A stretch of 64,000 nucleotides of DNA from Janthinobacterium sp. CG3 (GTDB lineage: Bacteria > Pseudomonadota > Gammaproteobacteria > Burkholderiales > Burkholderiaceae_D), in NCBI RefSeq assembly GCF_000344615.1, contig NZ_KB467824.1:971658-1035657 (forward strand), in the 5' to 3' direction. Of the stretch, positions 51,721 through 61,000 are shown piece by piece. Below the pieces are notes generated by a model. It was not told where the DNA came from. It saw nothing but the letters and a program-made list of their open reading frames with translations, and ran no database searches. The position numbers and the translations under genes are program-made. How positions within the stretch are numbered: the stretch's first letter is position 1; each line of letters starts with the position of its first letter.

Positions 51721-54700
51721 CTAGGCCGCCGCTTTCGCCGTCGTCGCGTAGTGTTCGAAGGCCGCCAGCGGCAGCGGCCGGCTGAAGTAGTAACCCTGGT
51801 AGGCGTGGCAGCCGGAGCCGGCCAGGAAGTCGCGCTGGGTCTGCGTTTCGACGCCCTCGGCGATGACCCCCAGCCCCAGGCTTTGCGCCAGCGCGACGAT
51901 GGTGCGGGCGATGGCCGCGTCGTTCGGGTCGACCAGCACGTCGCGCACGAAGGATTGGTCGATCTTCAACTGGTCCAGCGGTAGCCGGCGCAGGTAGGAG
52001 AACGAGGAGTAGCCGGTGCCGAAGTCGTCGAGCGCGAAGCCGACGCCCTTGGCCTTGAGCGCGTGCATCTTCTCGATGACGTCCTGGACGTTGTCGACCA
52101 GCAGCGACTCGGTCAGTTCGAGCTTCAGGCGGATCGGGTTGGCGCCGCTTTCGGCCAGCGCCGCCAGCACCGTGGCGACGAAGTCTGGTTCGCGAAATTG
52201 CCTGGCGCTGACGTTGACGGCCAGCGTCAGGTGCGCCATCAACGGCTGCGCCGCCCACGCCGCCAGCTGGGCGCAGGCGCTGCGCAGCACCCACAGCCCG
52301 AGCGGCAGGATCAGGCCGGTGTCCTCGGCCAGCCCGATGAAGGCGGCCGGCGCCACCATGCCGCGCTGCGGGTGCTGCCAGCGCACCAGCGCCTCGGCGC
52401 CGGTGACGCGGCCGTCGCCGACCACCTGGGCCTGGTAGTGCAGCACGAACTGGTTGGCGCGGATCGCCTCGCGCAGGCCGGCCTCGAGCGCGGCGCGCTC
52501 CATCACCACCGTTTGCATGCCCGGGTCGAAGAAGCGCAGCGCGTTGCGCCCGGTTTCCTTGGATTGGTACATCGCCAGGTCGGCCTGTTTCAGCAGCTCG
52601 TCGATGCTGGTGTCGTGGCCGTGGAACAGCGTGGCGCCGACGCTGGCGGTGCTGCGGTGCTCGACCGCGCCGAGCTGGTAGGGCTTGTTCAGGGCGGCCA
52701 GGATCTTCTCGCCCAGCGCCTCGGTCTGGCCGGCGGCCTCGGCGGCGTTGGGGCCCAGGCTTTCCAGCACCACGACGAATTCGTCGCCGCCCAGGCGCGC
52801 CACCGTGTCGCCGCCGCGCAGGCAGCCTTCGAGCCGGCGCGCCACCTGTTGCAGCAGCAAGTCGCCCTGGTCGTGGCCGAGCGTGTCGTTGAGCGTCTTG
52901 AAGTGGTCCAGGTCGATGAACAGCACCGCGCCGTGGTGCGCGTTGCGGCTGCCCGCGGTCATCGACTGCTTCAAGCGGTCGAGCAGCAGGGTGCGGTTGG
53001 GCAGTTGCGTCAGGGCGTCGAAAAAGGCCAGTTCCTCGATCTTCTTTTCGGCCTTCTTGCGCTCGGTGATGTCGTGGTGCGTGCTGATATAGTTGGTGAC
53101 GGCGCCGTCGGCGCCGCGCACGGCCGAGATGGTTAGCCATTTCGGGTAGGTCTCGCCGTTCTTGCGGCGGCCCCAGATCTCGCCCTGCCAGCCGCCGTTG
53201 CGCCCGATCGCCGCCCACATGTCGCGGTAAAAGGCGGCGTCGTGGCGGTCCGACTGCAGCAGGCGCGGGGTGCGCCCGACGACCTCGGCGTCGCTGTAGC
53301 CGGTGGTCTCGGTGAAGGCCCAGTTGACGCGCAGGATCACGCTGTTGGCGTCGGTGATCATCATGCCCTCGCGCGAGTCGAAGGCGGCGGCGGCGATGCG
53401 CAGCTCGGACTCGGCCAGCTTGCGCTCGGTGATGTCGCGCCCGCTGGTGCGAAAGCCCGTCAGCGCGCCTTTAGCGTCGCTGATCGGCACCCACGACACC
53501 GACAGCCAGAACAGCGAGCCGTCCTTGCGCACGCAGCGGAACTCGAGGTCGTGGCCGCGCTCGCCGCGGCGGCCCTTGAGGAATTCCGGCGCGACGCGCT
53601 CGGCGTCGTCGGGGTAGACCAGCGTGCCGACGAAGTCGTCCATGGCCATGCATTCGTCGACGGTGTAACCGGTGTAGTCGCGCACCGAGGGGTTGATCCA
53701 GCGCGGGCGGCCGTCCAGCCCCCACCAGACCTCCCAGTTGACGGTGCAGTCGGCGATGGCGCGGAATTTCTCCTCGCTGGCGCGCAGCTCGACCGTCATC
53801 GCCGCGGCCAACCGCAGCGCGCGGCTGCGCCCGGTCGCCACCAGCCACGCCAGCAGCGCCAGCAACAGGCTCAGGCCGGCGCCGGCGCCGGCGATCAGGG
53901 CCGCGGCGCTGCGGTCGAAACGGGCGTGGAAGTCGTCGAGCGCGCTCAGCGACAGCATCCAGGTGTGGCCGCCGACGACCAGGTATTCGTTGGCCGCCAG
54001 CGTCGCCGACGGCGGCGCCACCGCCAGCTCGCCGGGCGGATACATGCGCGAACCGTCGGCCTGGCCGATGCCGTCGTAGACCGCCAGCGCCAGGCCGGGC
54101 GGCTGCTCGCCGTACAGCGTGGCCATCATGTCGCGCATGCGGAAGGCGGCGTAGACCCAGCCGACCAGGCTGGCGCGGCGCTCGGCGACGTTGGCCACCG
54201 GCTGGCCGGGCGCGTAGATCGGCAGGTACATGGCGAAGCCGGCCGGGGCGACGCCGGCGGCGTCGACCGCCAGGCGCAGCTTGCCCGACAGGGCCGCCTT
54301 GCCGGAATCGCGCGCGCGCGCCATCGCCTCGCGCCGCACCGGCTCGGCCCAGGCGTCGAAGTCGAGCAGGACGCGCTCGACGCCGGCGTCGGCGCCGGGT
54401 TCGCGCAGCACGATCGGCGCCGACTGCGCGGCGCCGCCCGGGGGCGTGGCGGCGCCGCCGGCCGGGCCGAAGCGCGGCGTCGCCGGCAGCGCGGCGGCGG
54501 CGGCGGCGCGCCCGTCCGTCAGCCAGGCGTGCGCGCCGATCGACATCACGCCGGCGAAGTTGGCGTCGAGCCCGAGCGCGCCGACGTACTGGTGGAAATT
54601 GTCGCGATCGAGCGCGCCGCTGGCGCCGAACAAGCCGCGCACGCCCAGCAGCATTTTTTCATAGCCGGCCATGCGCTGCTCGACTCTGCTGACCGATTCG

Positions 54701-54891
54701 CGCAGGGCGAAGTCGAACTGGGCGCGCAACTCGTTGCGCGCGGTCTGGCGTTCGTGCTTCCACAGCGTCCAGGTCAGGCCCAGGCCGGCCGCCAGCACCA
54801 GCGCCGGCAGCAACAGCGGCGCCAGCGGCAGGCGCGGCAAGCGCCGCGGGCGCGCCGGCCCGGGCAAGGCGGACGGGCCGGACGGCGTCAC
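51721..54891 (-). CDS. CHASE-PAS-PAS-GGDEF-EAL cyclic di-GMP enzyme
   Basis: A 1056-residue membrane protein starting at GTG 54891. After a first membrane segment (about 25-45) comes a periplasmic CHASE-like domain with a second segment near 330-355. Two PAS/PAC units follow (about 365-620), then a GGDEF domain with LGGDEF near 702 and an RGGD inhibitory site five residues before it, and an EAL domain (AEALVRWQHPQRG near 832). Both catalytic motifs look intact, so it could make and degrade cyclic di-GMP. Its GTG overlaps the stop of the binding-protein gene upstream. Confidence 0.9.
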   Translation of the reverse strand: MTPSGPSALPGPARPRRLPRLPLAPLLLPALVLAAGLGLTWTLWKHERQTARNELRAQFDFALRESVSRVEQRMAGYEKMLLGVRGLFGASGALDRDNFHQYVGALGLDANFAGVMSIGAHAWLTDGRAAAAAALPATPRFGPAGGAATPPGGAAQSAPIVLREPGADAGVERVLLDFDAWAEPVRREAMARARDSGKAALSGKLRLAVDAAGVAPAGFAMYLPIYAPGQPVANVAERRASLVGWVYAAFRMRDMMATLYGEQPPGLALAVYDGIGQADGSRMYPPGELAVAPPSATLAANEYLVVGGHTWMLSLSALDDFHARFDRSAAALIAGAGAGLSLLLALLAWLVATGRSRALRLAAAMTVELRASEEKFRAIADCTVNWEVWWGLDGRPRWINPSVRDYTGYTVDECMAMDDFVGTLVYPDDAERVAPEFLKGRRGERGHDLEFRCVRKDGSLFWLSVSWVPISDAKGALTGFRTSGRDITERKLAESELRIAAAAFDSREGMMITDANSVILRVNWAFTETTGYSDAEVVGRTPRLLQSDRHDAAFYRDMWAAIGRNGGWQGEIWGRRKNGETYPKWLTISAVRGADGAVTNYISTHHDITERKKAEKKIEELAFFDALTQLPNRTLLLDRLKQSMTAGSRNAHHGAVLFIDLDHFKTLNDTLGHDQGDLLLQQVARRLEGCLRGGDTVARLGGDEFVVVLESLGPNAAEAAGQTEALGEKILAALNKPYQLGAVEHRSTASVGATLFHGHDTSIDELLKQADLAMYQSKETGRNALRFFDPGMQTVVMERAALEAGLREAIRANQFVLHYQAQVVGDGRVTGAEALVRWQHPQRGMVAPAAFIGLAEDTGLILPLGLWVLRSACAQLAAWAAQPLMAHLTLAVNVSARQFREPDFVATVLAALAESGANPIRLKLELTESLLVDNVQDVIEKMHALKAKGVGFALDDFGTGYSSFSYLRRLPLDQLKIDQSFVRDVLVDPNDAAIARTIVALAQSLGLGVIAEGVETQTQRDFLAGSGCHAYQGYYFSRPLPLAAFEHYATTAKAAA

Positions 54892-55736
54892 GGGCGCGCC
54901 TGGAACTCGACCATCGAAGCGGCCAGCCTGGCGTCGAAGTACTTTTCAAAGATGCGCCGCACGGTGCCGTCCGCGCGCATCTGGTTGACCAACGCGCGCC
55001 ACTTGTCCTGCTCGGCGGCCGGCAGCGCCTTGCGCGACATGATCAGGCCGTGCTGCACGGCCGGGTCGTTGAACTCGATCACGGCGCTGATGTCGCGGAT
55101 GGCCTTCTCGCCGACCGCCGGGTAGTCGAACGGCTTCATGATCATGCCCTGGATGCGGTTGGCGCGCAGCGCCTGGTACAGCGGGTCGAGGCCGCCGGCC
55201 TGGCTGACGCGGCTGGCGGCCTGCAGGCGGTCGACCAGGCCGTTGGCCGAGTCGCTGTAGCGGAAGCTGCGGATCACGCCGAGCTGGAAGCGCGGGTTGT
55301 CCTCGACGTCGGCGAACCGCTGGACATTGGCGTCCCTGCGCGCCAGCAGATAGTATTTATTGCTGAAGTACCAGGCGAAGCCGGCGTAACGGCGCCGTTC
55401 CTCGTTGGCGATGCCGGACAGGCTGAAGTCCAGCGCGCCGGTCTCGATCAACTGCCAAATGCGCGCGCGCGACATCAGGCTGACGACGACCTTGCAACCG
55501 CTGCGGCGGATCAGCTCGTCGGCGAAATCCTTGTCGATGCCGCTGTCGGTGGCGGCCGAATACAGCAGGCCGTGCTCGTGCAGCGCCAAGGTGAACGGGC
55601 GCGGGCAGTCCGGGCCGGCCGTGGCCGCGCCCGCCGCGCCAAAGGCCAGCGCCAGCGCGAGCAGGCCGCGGACCAGCGGCGCCGCGCCGCGGCGGCAAAG
55701 GCGGCTGGCGCGCAGGGCTATAGTTGACGGCAACAA
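54888..55736 (-). CDS. Periplasmic binding protein (SBP_bac_3-like)
   Basis: I start it at TTG 55736 because the next residues (LLPSTIALRASRLCRRG and a hydrophobic LLALALAFGAAGAATAG) make a signal peptide. The frame stays open upstream to 55898 without a better start, and TTG 55733 is also possible. The body is a type-2 solute-binding fold: FTLALHEHGLLYSAATDSGI, LDFSLSGIANEERRRYAGFA and RRIFEKYFDARLAASMVEFQ. No permease is adjacent. Its stop overlaps the GTG start of the GGDEF-EAL gene, so it may be the periplasmic sensor partner of that enzyme. Ligand unknown. Confidence 0.65.
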   Translation of the reverse strand: MLPSTIALRASRLCRRGAAPLVRGLLALALAFGAAGAATAGPDCPRPFTLALHEHGLLYSAATDSGIDKDFADELIRRSGCKVVVSLMSRARIWQLIETGALDFSLSGIANEERRRYAGFAWYFSNKYYLLARRDANVQRFADVEDNPRFQLGVIRSFRYSDSANGLVDRLQAASRVSQAGGLDPLYQALRANRIQGMIMKPFDYPAVGEKAIRDISAVIEFNDPAVQHGLIMSRKALPAAEQDKWRALVNQMRADGTVRRIFEKYFDARLAASMVEFQARP

Positions 55737-55961
55737 TATGGGTCCCGTTGGTGATTGGTCTGCGTTGGCGGGTTGACAAGATCGGTGTTTGCTGCATCCC
55801 TGAATAATTATAGCATCGGCGCAATGAATATTGCCCTGGACTCCTGTCGTGGCCGCCTGGGGCCGCCGCTTCGCCGCCACGGCCATGCGCCACGCCACGC
55901 CAGCCGGCTTCCGCGAAACAGTTTAGTATTAGGTAATATCTATTCCCGGAGCCAAGCCGCC

Positions 55962-56132
55962 ATGCATTTGGCGCCCATCCAGTCGGAGTCGCGCGCGCCG
56001 TGCGGCGAACTGCTCGGCGTGGCGCCGTCCCAGGTGGTGGTGGACGGCAGCGCCAGCTTGTCGCTGATGCACGACGTCATCGTCTACGGCTTGAGCTACG
56101 GCATGCCCGGCCGGCGGCACGGTGCGGCGTAA
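55962..56132 (+). pseudogene. Remnant of a PLP aminotransferase gene
   Basis: The frame from ATG 55962 reads AAMHLAPIQSESRAPCGELL from just upstream, then GVAPSQVVVDGSASLSLMHD. This resembles the ELLGV-E-VI-GGNSSL-LMYD region near the cofactor loop of class I/II aminotransferases of about 420 residues. It stops at TAA 56130-56132 after 56 codons, so most of the enzyme, including the PLP lysine, is gone. The 225 bp before it (55737-55961) show no gene. Confidence 0.5.
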
Positions 56133-56177
56133 AAATAGCAGCACATCACTTTTAACGCGTTCACAAGGATTATTCAT

Positions 56178-56585
56178 ATGCTTCACCACCTTTCATTAGG
56201 CGTTTTGGATCTCGACCGGGCGGCGGCGTTCTATGACGCCGCGCTGGCGCCGTTGGGTTATGTCCGGGTATGGGGCGACGACGAGGCACTCGGTTACGGC
56301 TACGAGGGCGGCGGCGACAAACTCGCGCTGAAACTGACGCCGGCGGCGGCGCTGGTGATCCCCGGCGAGGGTTTCCACCTGGCGTTGACGGCCGGCTCGC
56401 GCGAACAGGTCGGGCAATTCCACCAGGCCGCCTTACTCCATGGCGGTCGCTGCAACGGCGCGCCCGGATTGCGGCCCGACTACGGTGACGACTATTACGC
56501 GGCCTTTGTCTTCGACCCCGACGGACATCGGCTTGAAGCGGTGATCAACGCGCCGGACGCCAGTTGCTGCAACAAGCAAGACTAA
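56178..56585 (+). CDS. VOC-family (glyoxalase-like) protein
   Basis: A 135-residue vicinal-oxygen-chelate protein. The opening MLHHLSLGVLDLDRAAAFYD and the end DYYAAFVFDPDGHRLEAVIN are the usual first and last strands, with possible metal ligands H4 (or H3) and E in LEAV. AAGGATTATTCAT precedes the ATG. Members include glyoxalases, extradiol dioxygenases and antibiotic-binding proteins; nothing here points to one of them. Confidence 0.8.
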   Translation: MLHHLSLGVLDLDRAAAFYDAALAPLGYVRVWGDDEALGYGYEGGGDKLALKLTPAAALVIPGEGFHLALTAGSREQVGQFHQAALLHGGRCNGAPGLRPDYGDDYYAAFVFDPDGHRLEAVINAPDASCCNKQD

Positions 56586-56602
56586 GGTAGCGCCTGCGGT
56601 CC

Positions 56603-57214
56603 TTAGTCGCGCCGGCAATCGTCGATCATCAGACCTTCCTTGCGCCGGTGCCGGTCCAGGCGCCGCTCCGCTTGCACGACGCTGCGGGCGTTGGCGTGCT
56701 CGACCAGAAGCAAGGCCGCCTTCAGCGCGGCCGACATGCTGGCCGCGGCGCCCGCCATCGCGTCGATTGGCGACGTCGGCGCGCTGTGCGCGTTGGCCCG
56801 CAGCGCGCGGCGCCACACGCACGCCGTTTTCCAACGCGGATTGCCGGGAAAGCGCAGCGACAGGTCGCGCCACGCGTTGCGGCCGTCGCCCGCCACCGCC
56901 AGCGTCATCTGCCGCGGCGAGACCCTGCTGCCGCTGAAGATGAGGGCGTCGCCGACCACCTTCGCATGAAAACACTCGCCCAAATACTGCATGCGCACAT
57001 CCGTCGATTCCGGCAAAAACATCTCTTTCCATTGATAACCACGGCTACCCTGCCCAAGCGCGGCGGCCGGCGTATTCTCCGGCCTGGCCAGCCATTCCCG
57101 GATGGCTAGGTTGGCAATCTCGGACGGCGACAGGCGGCCGCGCTCATCGTGCATATAGGCATCGAGTTCGAGGAGAGTAGAGGGTGTCAAAATGGGACTC
57201 TGTAGGGCAAGCAT
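56603..57214 (-). CDS. Hypothetical protein with repeat-rich upstream region
   Basis: A 203-residue protein, not recognised. The N-terminus MLALQSPILTPSTLLELDAY then RLSPSEIANLAIREWLARPE looks like a ribbon-helix-helix or short DNA-binding region, followed by a middle beta-rich section (GECFHAKVVGDALIFSGSRV) and a helical, basic C-terminus. An inverted and direct repeat set lies directly upstream (57231-57303), as expected if the protein regulates itself. Function unknown. Confidence 0.55.
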   Translation of the reverse strand: MLALQSPILTPSTLLELDAYMHDERGRLSPSEIANLAIREWLARPENTPAAALGQGSRGYQWKEMFLPESTDVRMQYLGECFHAKVVGDALIFSGSRVSPRQMTLAVAGDGRNAWRDLSLRFPGNPRWKTACVWRRALRANAHSAPTSPIDAMAGAAASMSAALKAALLLVEHANARSVVQAERRLDRHRRKEGLMIDDCRRD

Positions 57215-57230
57215 ACTCGTTTCTCCTGTG

Positions 57231-57303
57231 CGTTTTGTCTGGTTTTGTCTGGTTTCTCTTGTTGGACAAGCGCTTTAATGATGAGTTCAAATTAGACAAA
57301 ACG
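57231..57303. promoter_or_regulatory. Direct and inverted repeats upstream of hypothetical gene 56603-57214
   Basis: TTTTGTCTGG occurs twice in tandem (57233-57242, 57243-57252). CGTTTTGTCT (57231-57240) is the exact inverse of AGACAAAACG at 57294-57303. TACTCGT near the gene start also has an inverse, ACGAGTA, at 57301-57307. The layout suggests an operator region for a regulator. Confidence 0.4.
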
Positions 57304-57414
57304 AGTACGAATGCGCACCTCGAACGAGCAGGAATGCCCTAGAGGTTTAAAAATTGGAACCGACACCGGTCCTTTTTGCGGGGACGGCGCCTTGCGGCCG
57401 CCGGCTTTCCCCGA

Positions 57415-57783
57415 CTAGAAAAAATTCAGCAGTTCGCCGTCGCGGTCGAACGCCAGATACCCCTTGATTTGCCCTTCCTGGATCGCCGTGATCATTTTGC
57501 GCAGCGGCGCCTCGGCTTCGCTGGCAGCCGGCGGCTGGCCGTCCTTGCCACCCAGGCTGGCCACGAAGACCACGTCCCAGTGCGCCTGCATATGGCGCGA
57601 TTCCTCGACCAGCGCGGCGAAGCTGCCAGCCTCGTCCGGTAATTTGTCGACGCACATCACCGGCGTCAGGCTGCGCCCCTGGGCGCTAGCCGCCTCGGCC
57701 TGGGCGAAGGCGAACAGCAGCCGCTGCGGTTGCGCCTGCGCGCGGGCCGCGCCCAGCAGGCTGTCGTAACTGTTAATTTCCAT
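57415..57783 (-). CDS. Conserved hypothetical protein, 122 residues
   Basis: A 122-residue protein with LLGAARAQAQPQRLLFAFAQ, LPDEAGSFAALVEESRHMQA and YLAFDRDGELLNFF. Similar short proteins in related genera are, as far as I recall, sometimes labelled as ribonucleotide reductase subunit alpha, but no reductase motif is present, so that label looks wrong. Function unknown. It is divergent from narG, 262 bp apart. Confidence 0.6.
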   Translation of the reverse strand: MEINSYDSLLGAARAQAQPQRLLFAFAQAEAASAQGRSLTPVMCVDKLPDEAGSFAALVEESRHMQAHWDVVFVASLGGKDGQPPAASEAEAPLRKMITAIQEGQIKGYLAFDRDGELLNFF

Positions 57784-57886
57784 ATCAAAGCTTTCGAAAG
57801 TTGCGTGAATTGGTGCGTGGCACGCCGCGCCGCGCCTCTCCCCCTAGGTATACCGCAAAGCGGCGCGCCGGCCCATAGCTAGAAGG

Positions 57887-57903
57887 GACTAGGGCGCCTA
57901 GTC
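57887..57903. repeat. Palindrome in the narG upstream region
   Basis: GACTAGG (57887-57893) and CCTAGTC (57897-57903) are perfect inverted arms around GCG. It lies 143 bp upstream of the narG ATG. It could be a regulator site or a terminator half; nothing assigns it to a known factor. Confidence 0.4.
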
Positions 57904-57974
57904 ATTCTCGGCCCGCGGAACCGACTTCTTGCCAATACCCATTGCCGACCCCGCTGCGTAGACTGGCCCCATCG

Positions 57975-58002
57975 ACGTTGCAATGCGTCCGTCTTGCAAC
58001 GT
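57975..58002 (+). promoter_or_regulatory. Inverted repeat in the narG leader
   Basis: ACGTTGCAA (57975-57983) pairs exactly with TTGCAACGT (57994-58002) around TGCGTCCGTC, followed by a TTTTAATT stretch. It ends 43 nt before the narG ATG. It may be a regulatory palindrome or an mRNA hairpin acting as a leader attenuator. No FNR or NarL box is obvious nearby. Confidence 0.45.
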
Positions 58003-58045
58003 TTTAATTACCCAGCATCGTTTGCGGTGCGTGTGTGGAGGCAGC

Positions 58046-61000
58046 ATGAGTCACTTTCTGGATCGTCTGAAATTCTTCAACAAGCCCAAGGAAACCTTTT
58101 CCAACGGTCACGGCGCCGTCGTCGACGAGGACCGCACCTGGGAAAACGCCTATCGCCAGCGCTGGCAGCACGACAAAATCGTGCGCTCGACGCATGGCGT
58201 CAACTGCACCGGTTCGTGCAGCTGGAAGGTGTATGTCAAGAACGGCCTGATCACCTGGGAAACCCAGCAGACCGACTATCCGCGCACCCGTCCCGACCTG
58301 CCCAACCACGAACCGCGCGGCTGCCCGCGCGGCGCCAGCTATTCCTGGTACGTGTATTCGGCGCAGCGCGTCAAGTACCCGATGGTGCGCGGCCGCCTAA
58401 TGGAAATGTGGCGCGAAGCGCGCCGCACCATGGACCCGGTGACGGCCTGGGACTACATCAGCCAGAACCCGGAACGGGCCAAGCGCTACAAGGAAGTGCG
58501 CGGCCTGGGCGGTTTCGTGCGCGCCAAATGGGACGAGGCCAACGAGATCATCGCCGCCGCCAACGCGCTGACGATCAAGAAATACGGTCCCGACCGCGTG
58601 GTCGGCTTCTCGCCGATTCCGGCCATGTCGATGGTCAGTTACGCCGCCGGCACCCGCTACCTGAGCCTGATCGGCGGCGTCGCCCTGAGCTTTTACGACT
58701 GGTACTGCGATTTGCCGCCGGCCAGCCCGCAGGTGTGGGGCGAGCAGACCGACGTGCCGGAATCGGCCGACTGGTACAACTCCACCTATCTGATGGTGTG
58801 GGGGTCGAACGTGCCGATGACGCGCACGCCCGACGCCCACTTCTACACCGAGGTGCGCTACAAGGGCACCAAGACCGTCGCCGTGTCGTCCGACTACGGC
58901 GAGATGGTGAAATTCGGCGACATTTGGCTGGCGCCGAAGCAGGGCACCGACGCCGCGCTGGCGATGGCGATGGGCCACGTGATCCTCAAGGAGTTCCACG
59001 CCGAGGGCCAGTCCGCGTATTTCCGCGGCTACGCCAAGCAATACACCGACTTCCCGATGCTGGTGATGCTCAAGGAGGCCAACGGCACGCTGGTGCCGGA
59101 ATACTTCCTGCGCGCCTCGCACCTGGCCAACAACCTCGACGAGAGCAACAACCCGGAATGGAAGACGCTGCTGATCGACGACGCCAGCGGCGACGTCATC
59201 GCGCCGTCCGGCTCGATCGGCTTCCGCTGGGGCGAGTCCGGCAAATGGAACCTGGAGCAAAAAGCCGGCAGCAGCCGCAAGGAAGTCGACCCGCGCCTGT
59301 CGCTGATCGCTTGCAGCGACGCGGTAGTGCCGGTCGGCTTCGCCTATTTCGGCGGCAAGGACGCCTCCGACATGTTGATGCGTAACGTGCCGGTCAAGAA
59401 GGTCGTGCTGGCCGACGGCAGCAGCGTGCTGGTCACCACCGTGTTCGACCTGACGCTGGCCAACTACGGCATCGACCGCGGCCTGGGCGGCGGCAACGTT
59501 GCCACCAGCTACGCCGACGACGTGCCCTACACGCCAACGTGGCAGGAGAAGCACACCGGCGTCAAGGCCGCCGACGTCGTCACCGTGGCGCGCGAGTTCG
59601 CCCAAAACGCCGACCAGACCCACGGCAAGAGCATGGTCATCGTCGGCGCGGCGCTGAACCACTGGTACCACATGGACATGACCTACCGCGGCATCATCAA
59701 CATGCTGATGATGTGCGGTTGCGTCGGCCAGTCCGGCGGCGGCTGGGCCCATTACGTCGGCCAGGAGAAGCTGCGTCCGCAAACCGGCTGGACCCCGCTG
59801 GCCTTCGCGCAGGACTGGAACCGGCCGATGCGCCAGATGAACGGCACCTCCTTCTTCTACGCCCACACCAGCCAGTGGCGCCACGAGAAGCTGCACACGT
59901 CGGAGATTTCCTCGCCGTCGGCCAACGGCGCGGTGGCGCAGATGTCGCTGCTGGACTACAACGCCAAGTCCGAGCGCATGGGCTGGTTGCCGTCGGCGCC
60001 GCAGCTGGAAACCAATCCGCTGGAGGTGACGCGCGCCGCCGCCGCCGCCGGCCAGGACGCGCGAACCTACGCGGTCGAGCAGATCAAGGCCGGCAAGCTG
60101 AATTTTTCCTGCGACGACCCGGACAACCCGGCCAATTTCCCGCGCAATATGTTTGTCTGGCGCTCGAACATCCTGGGCAGCTCCGGCAAGGGCCACGAGT
60201 ATTTCCTGAAGTACCTGCTGGGCACGCAGAACGCCCTGATGAGCGACGAGAACGATTGCATCAAACCTAGCCACGTCAAAGTGCGCCCGGCCGTCGAAGG
60301 CAAGCTGGACCTGCTGGTGGTGCTGGACTTCCGCATGTCGACCACCTGCCTGTACGGCGACGTGGTGCTGCCGACGGCGACCTGGTACGAGAAGGACGAC
60401 CTGAACACCTCCGACATGCACCCCTTCATCCATCCGTTGTCGGAGGCGGTGCAACCGCTGTGGCAGTCGAAGTCGGACTGGGAAATCTACAAGGGCATCG
60501 CCGAGAAGTTCGCCGAAATCGGCGGCGAGCTGCTCGGCACGCAGCGGGATCTGGTCCTGACGCCGCTGCTGCACGACACCCCGGGCGAACTGGGCCAGCC
60601 CTTCGATCCGAAGGACTGGCGCGCCGGCGAGTGCGAACCGATCCCCGGCAAGACCATGCCGAGCATGACCGTGGTCGAGCGCGACTACCGCGACGTCTAC
60701 AAGAAGTTCACCTCGATCGGGCCGCTGCTGGAAAACATCGGCAACGGCGGCAAGGGCATCGGCTGGAAGACCGGACACGAGGTCGAGGTGCTGCGCGGCG
60801 TCAACCGCACGGTGCTGGAGGAGGGCGTCTCGCAGGGCCAGCCGCGGCTGGACACGGCCATCGACGCGGCCGAGATGATCCTGTCGCTGGCGCCGGAAAC
60901 CAACGGCCACGTGGCGGTCAAGGCCTGGGCCGCGCTGTCGAAGATGACCGGGCGCGACCACACCCACCTGGCGCTGCCGCGCGAGCACGACACCATCCGC

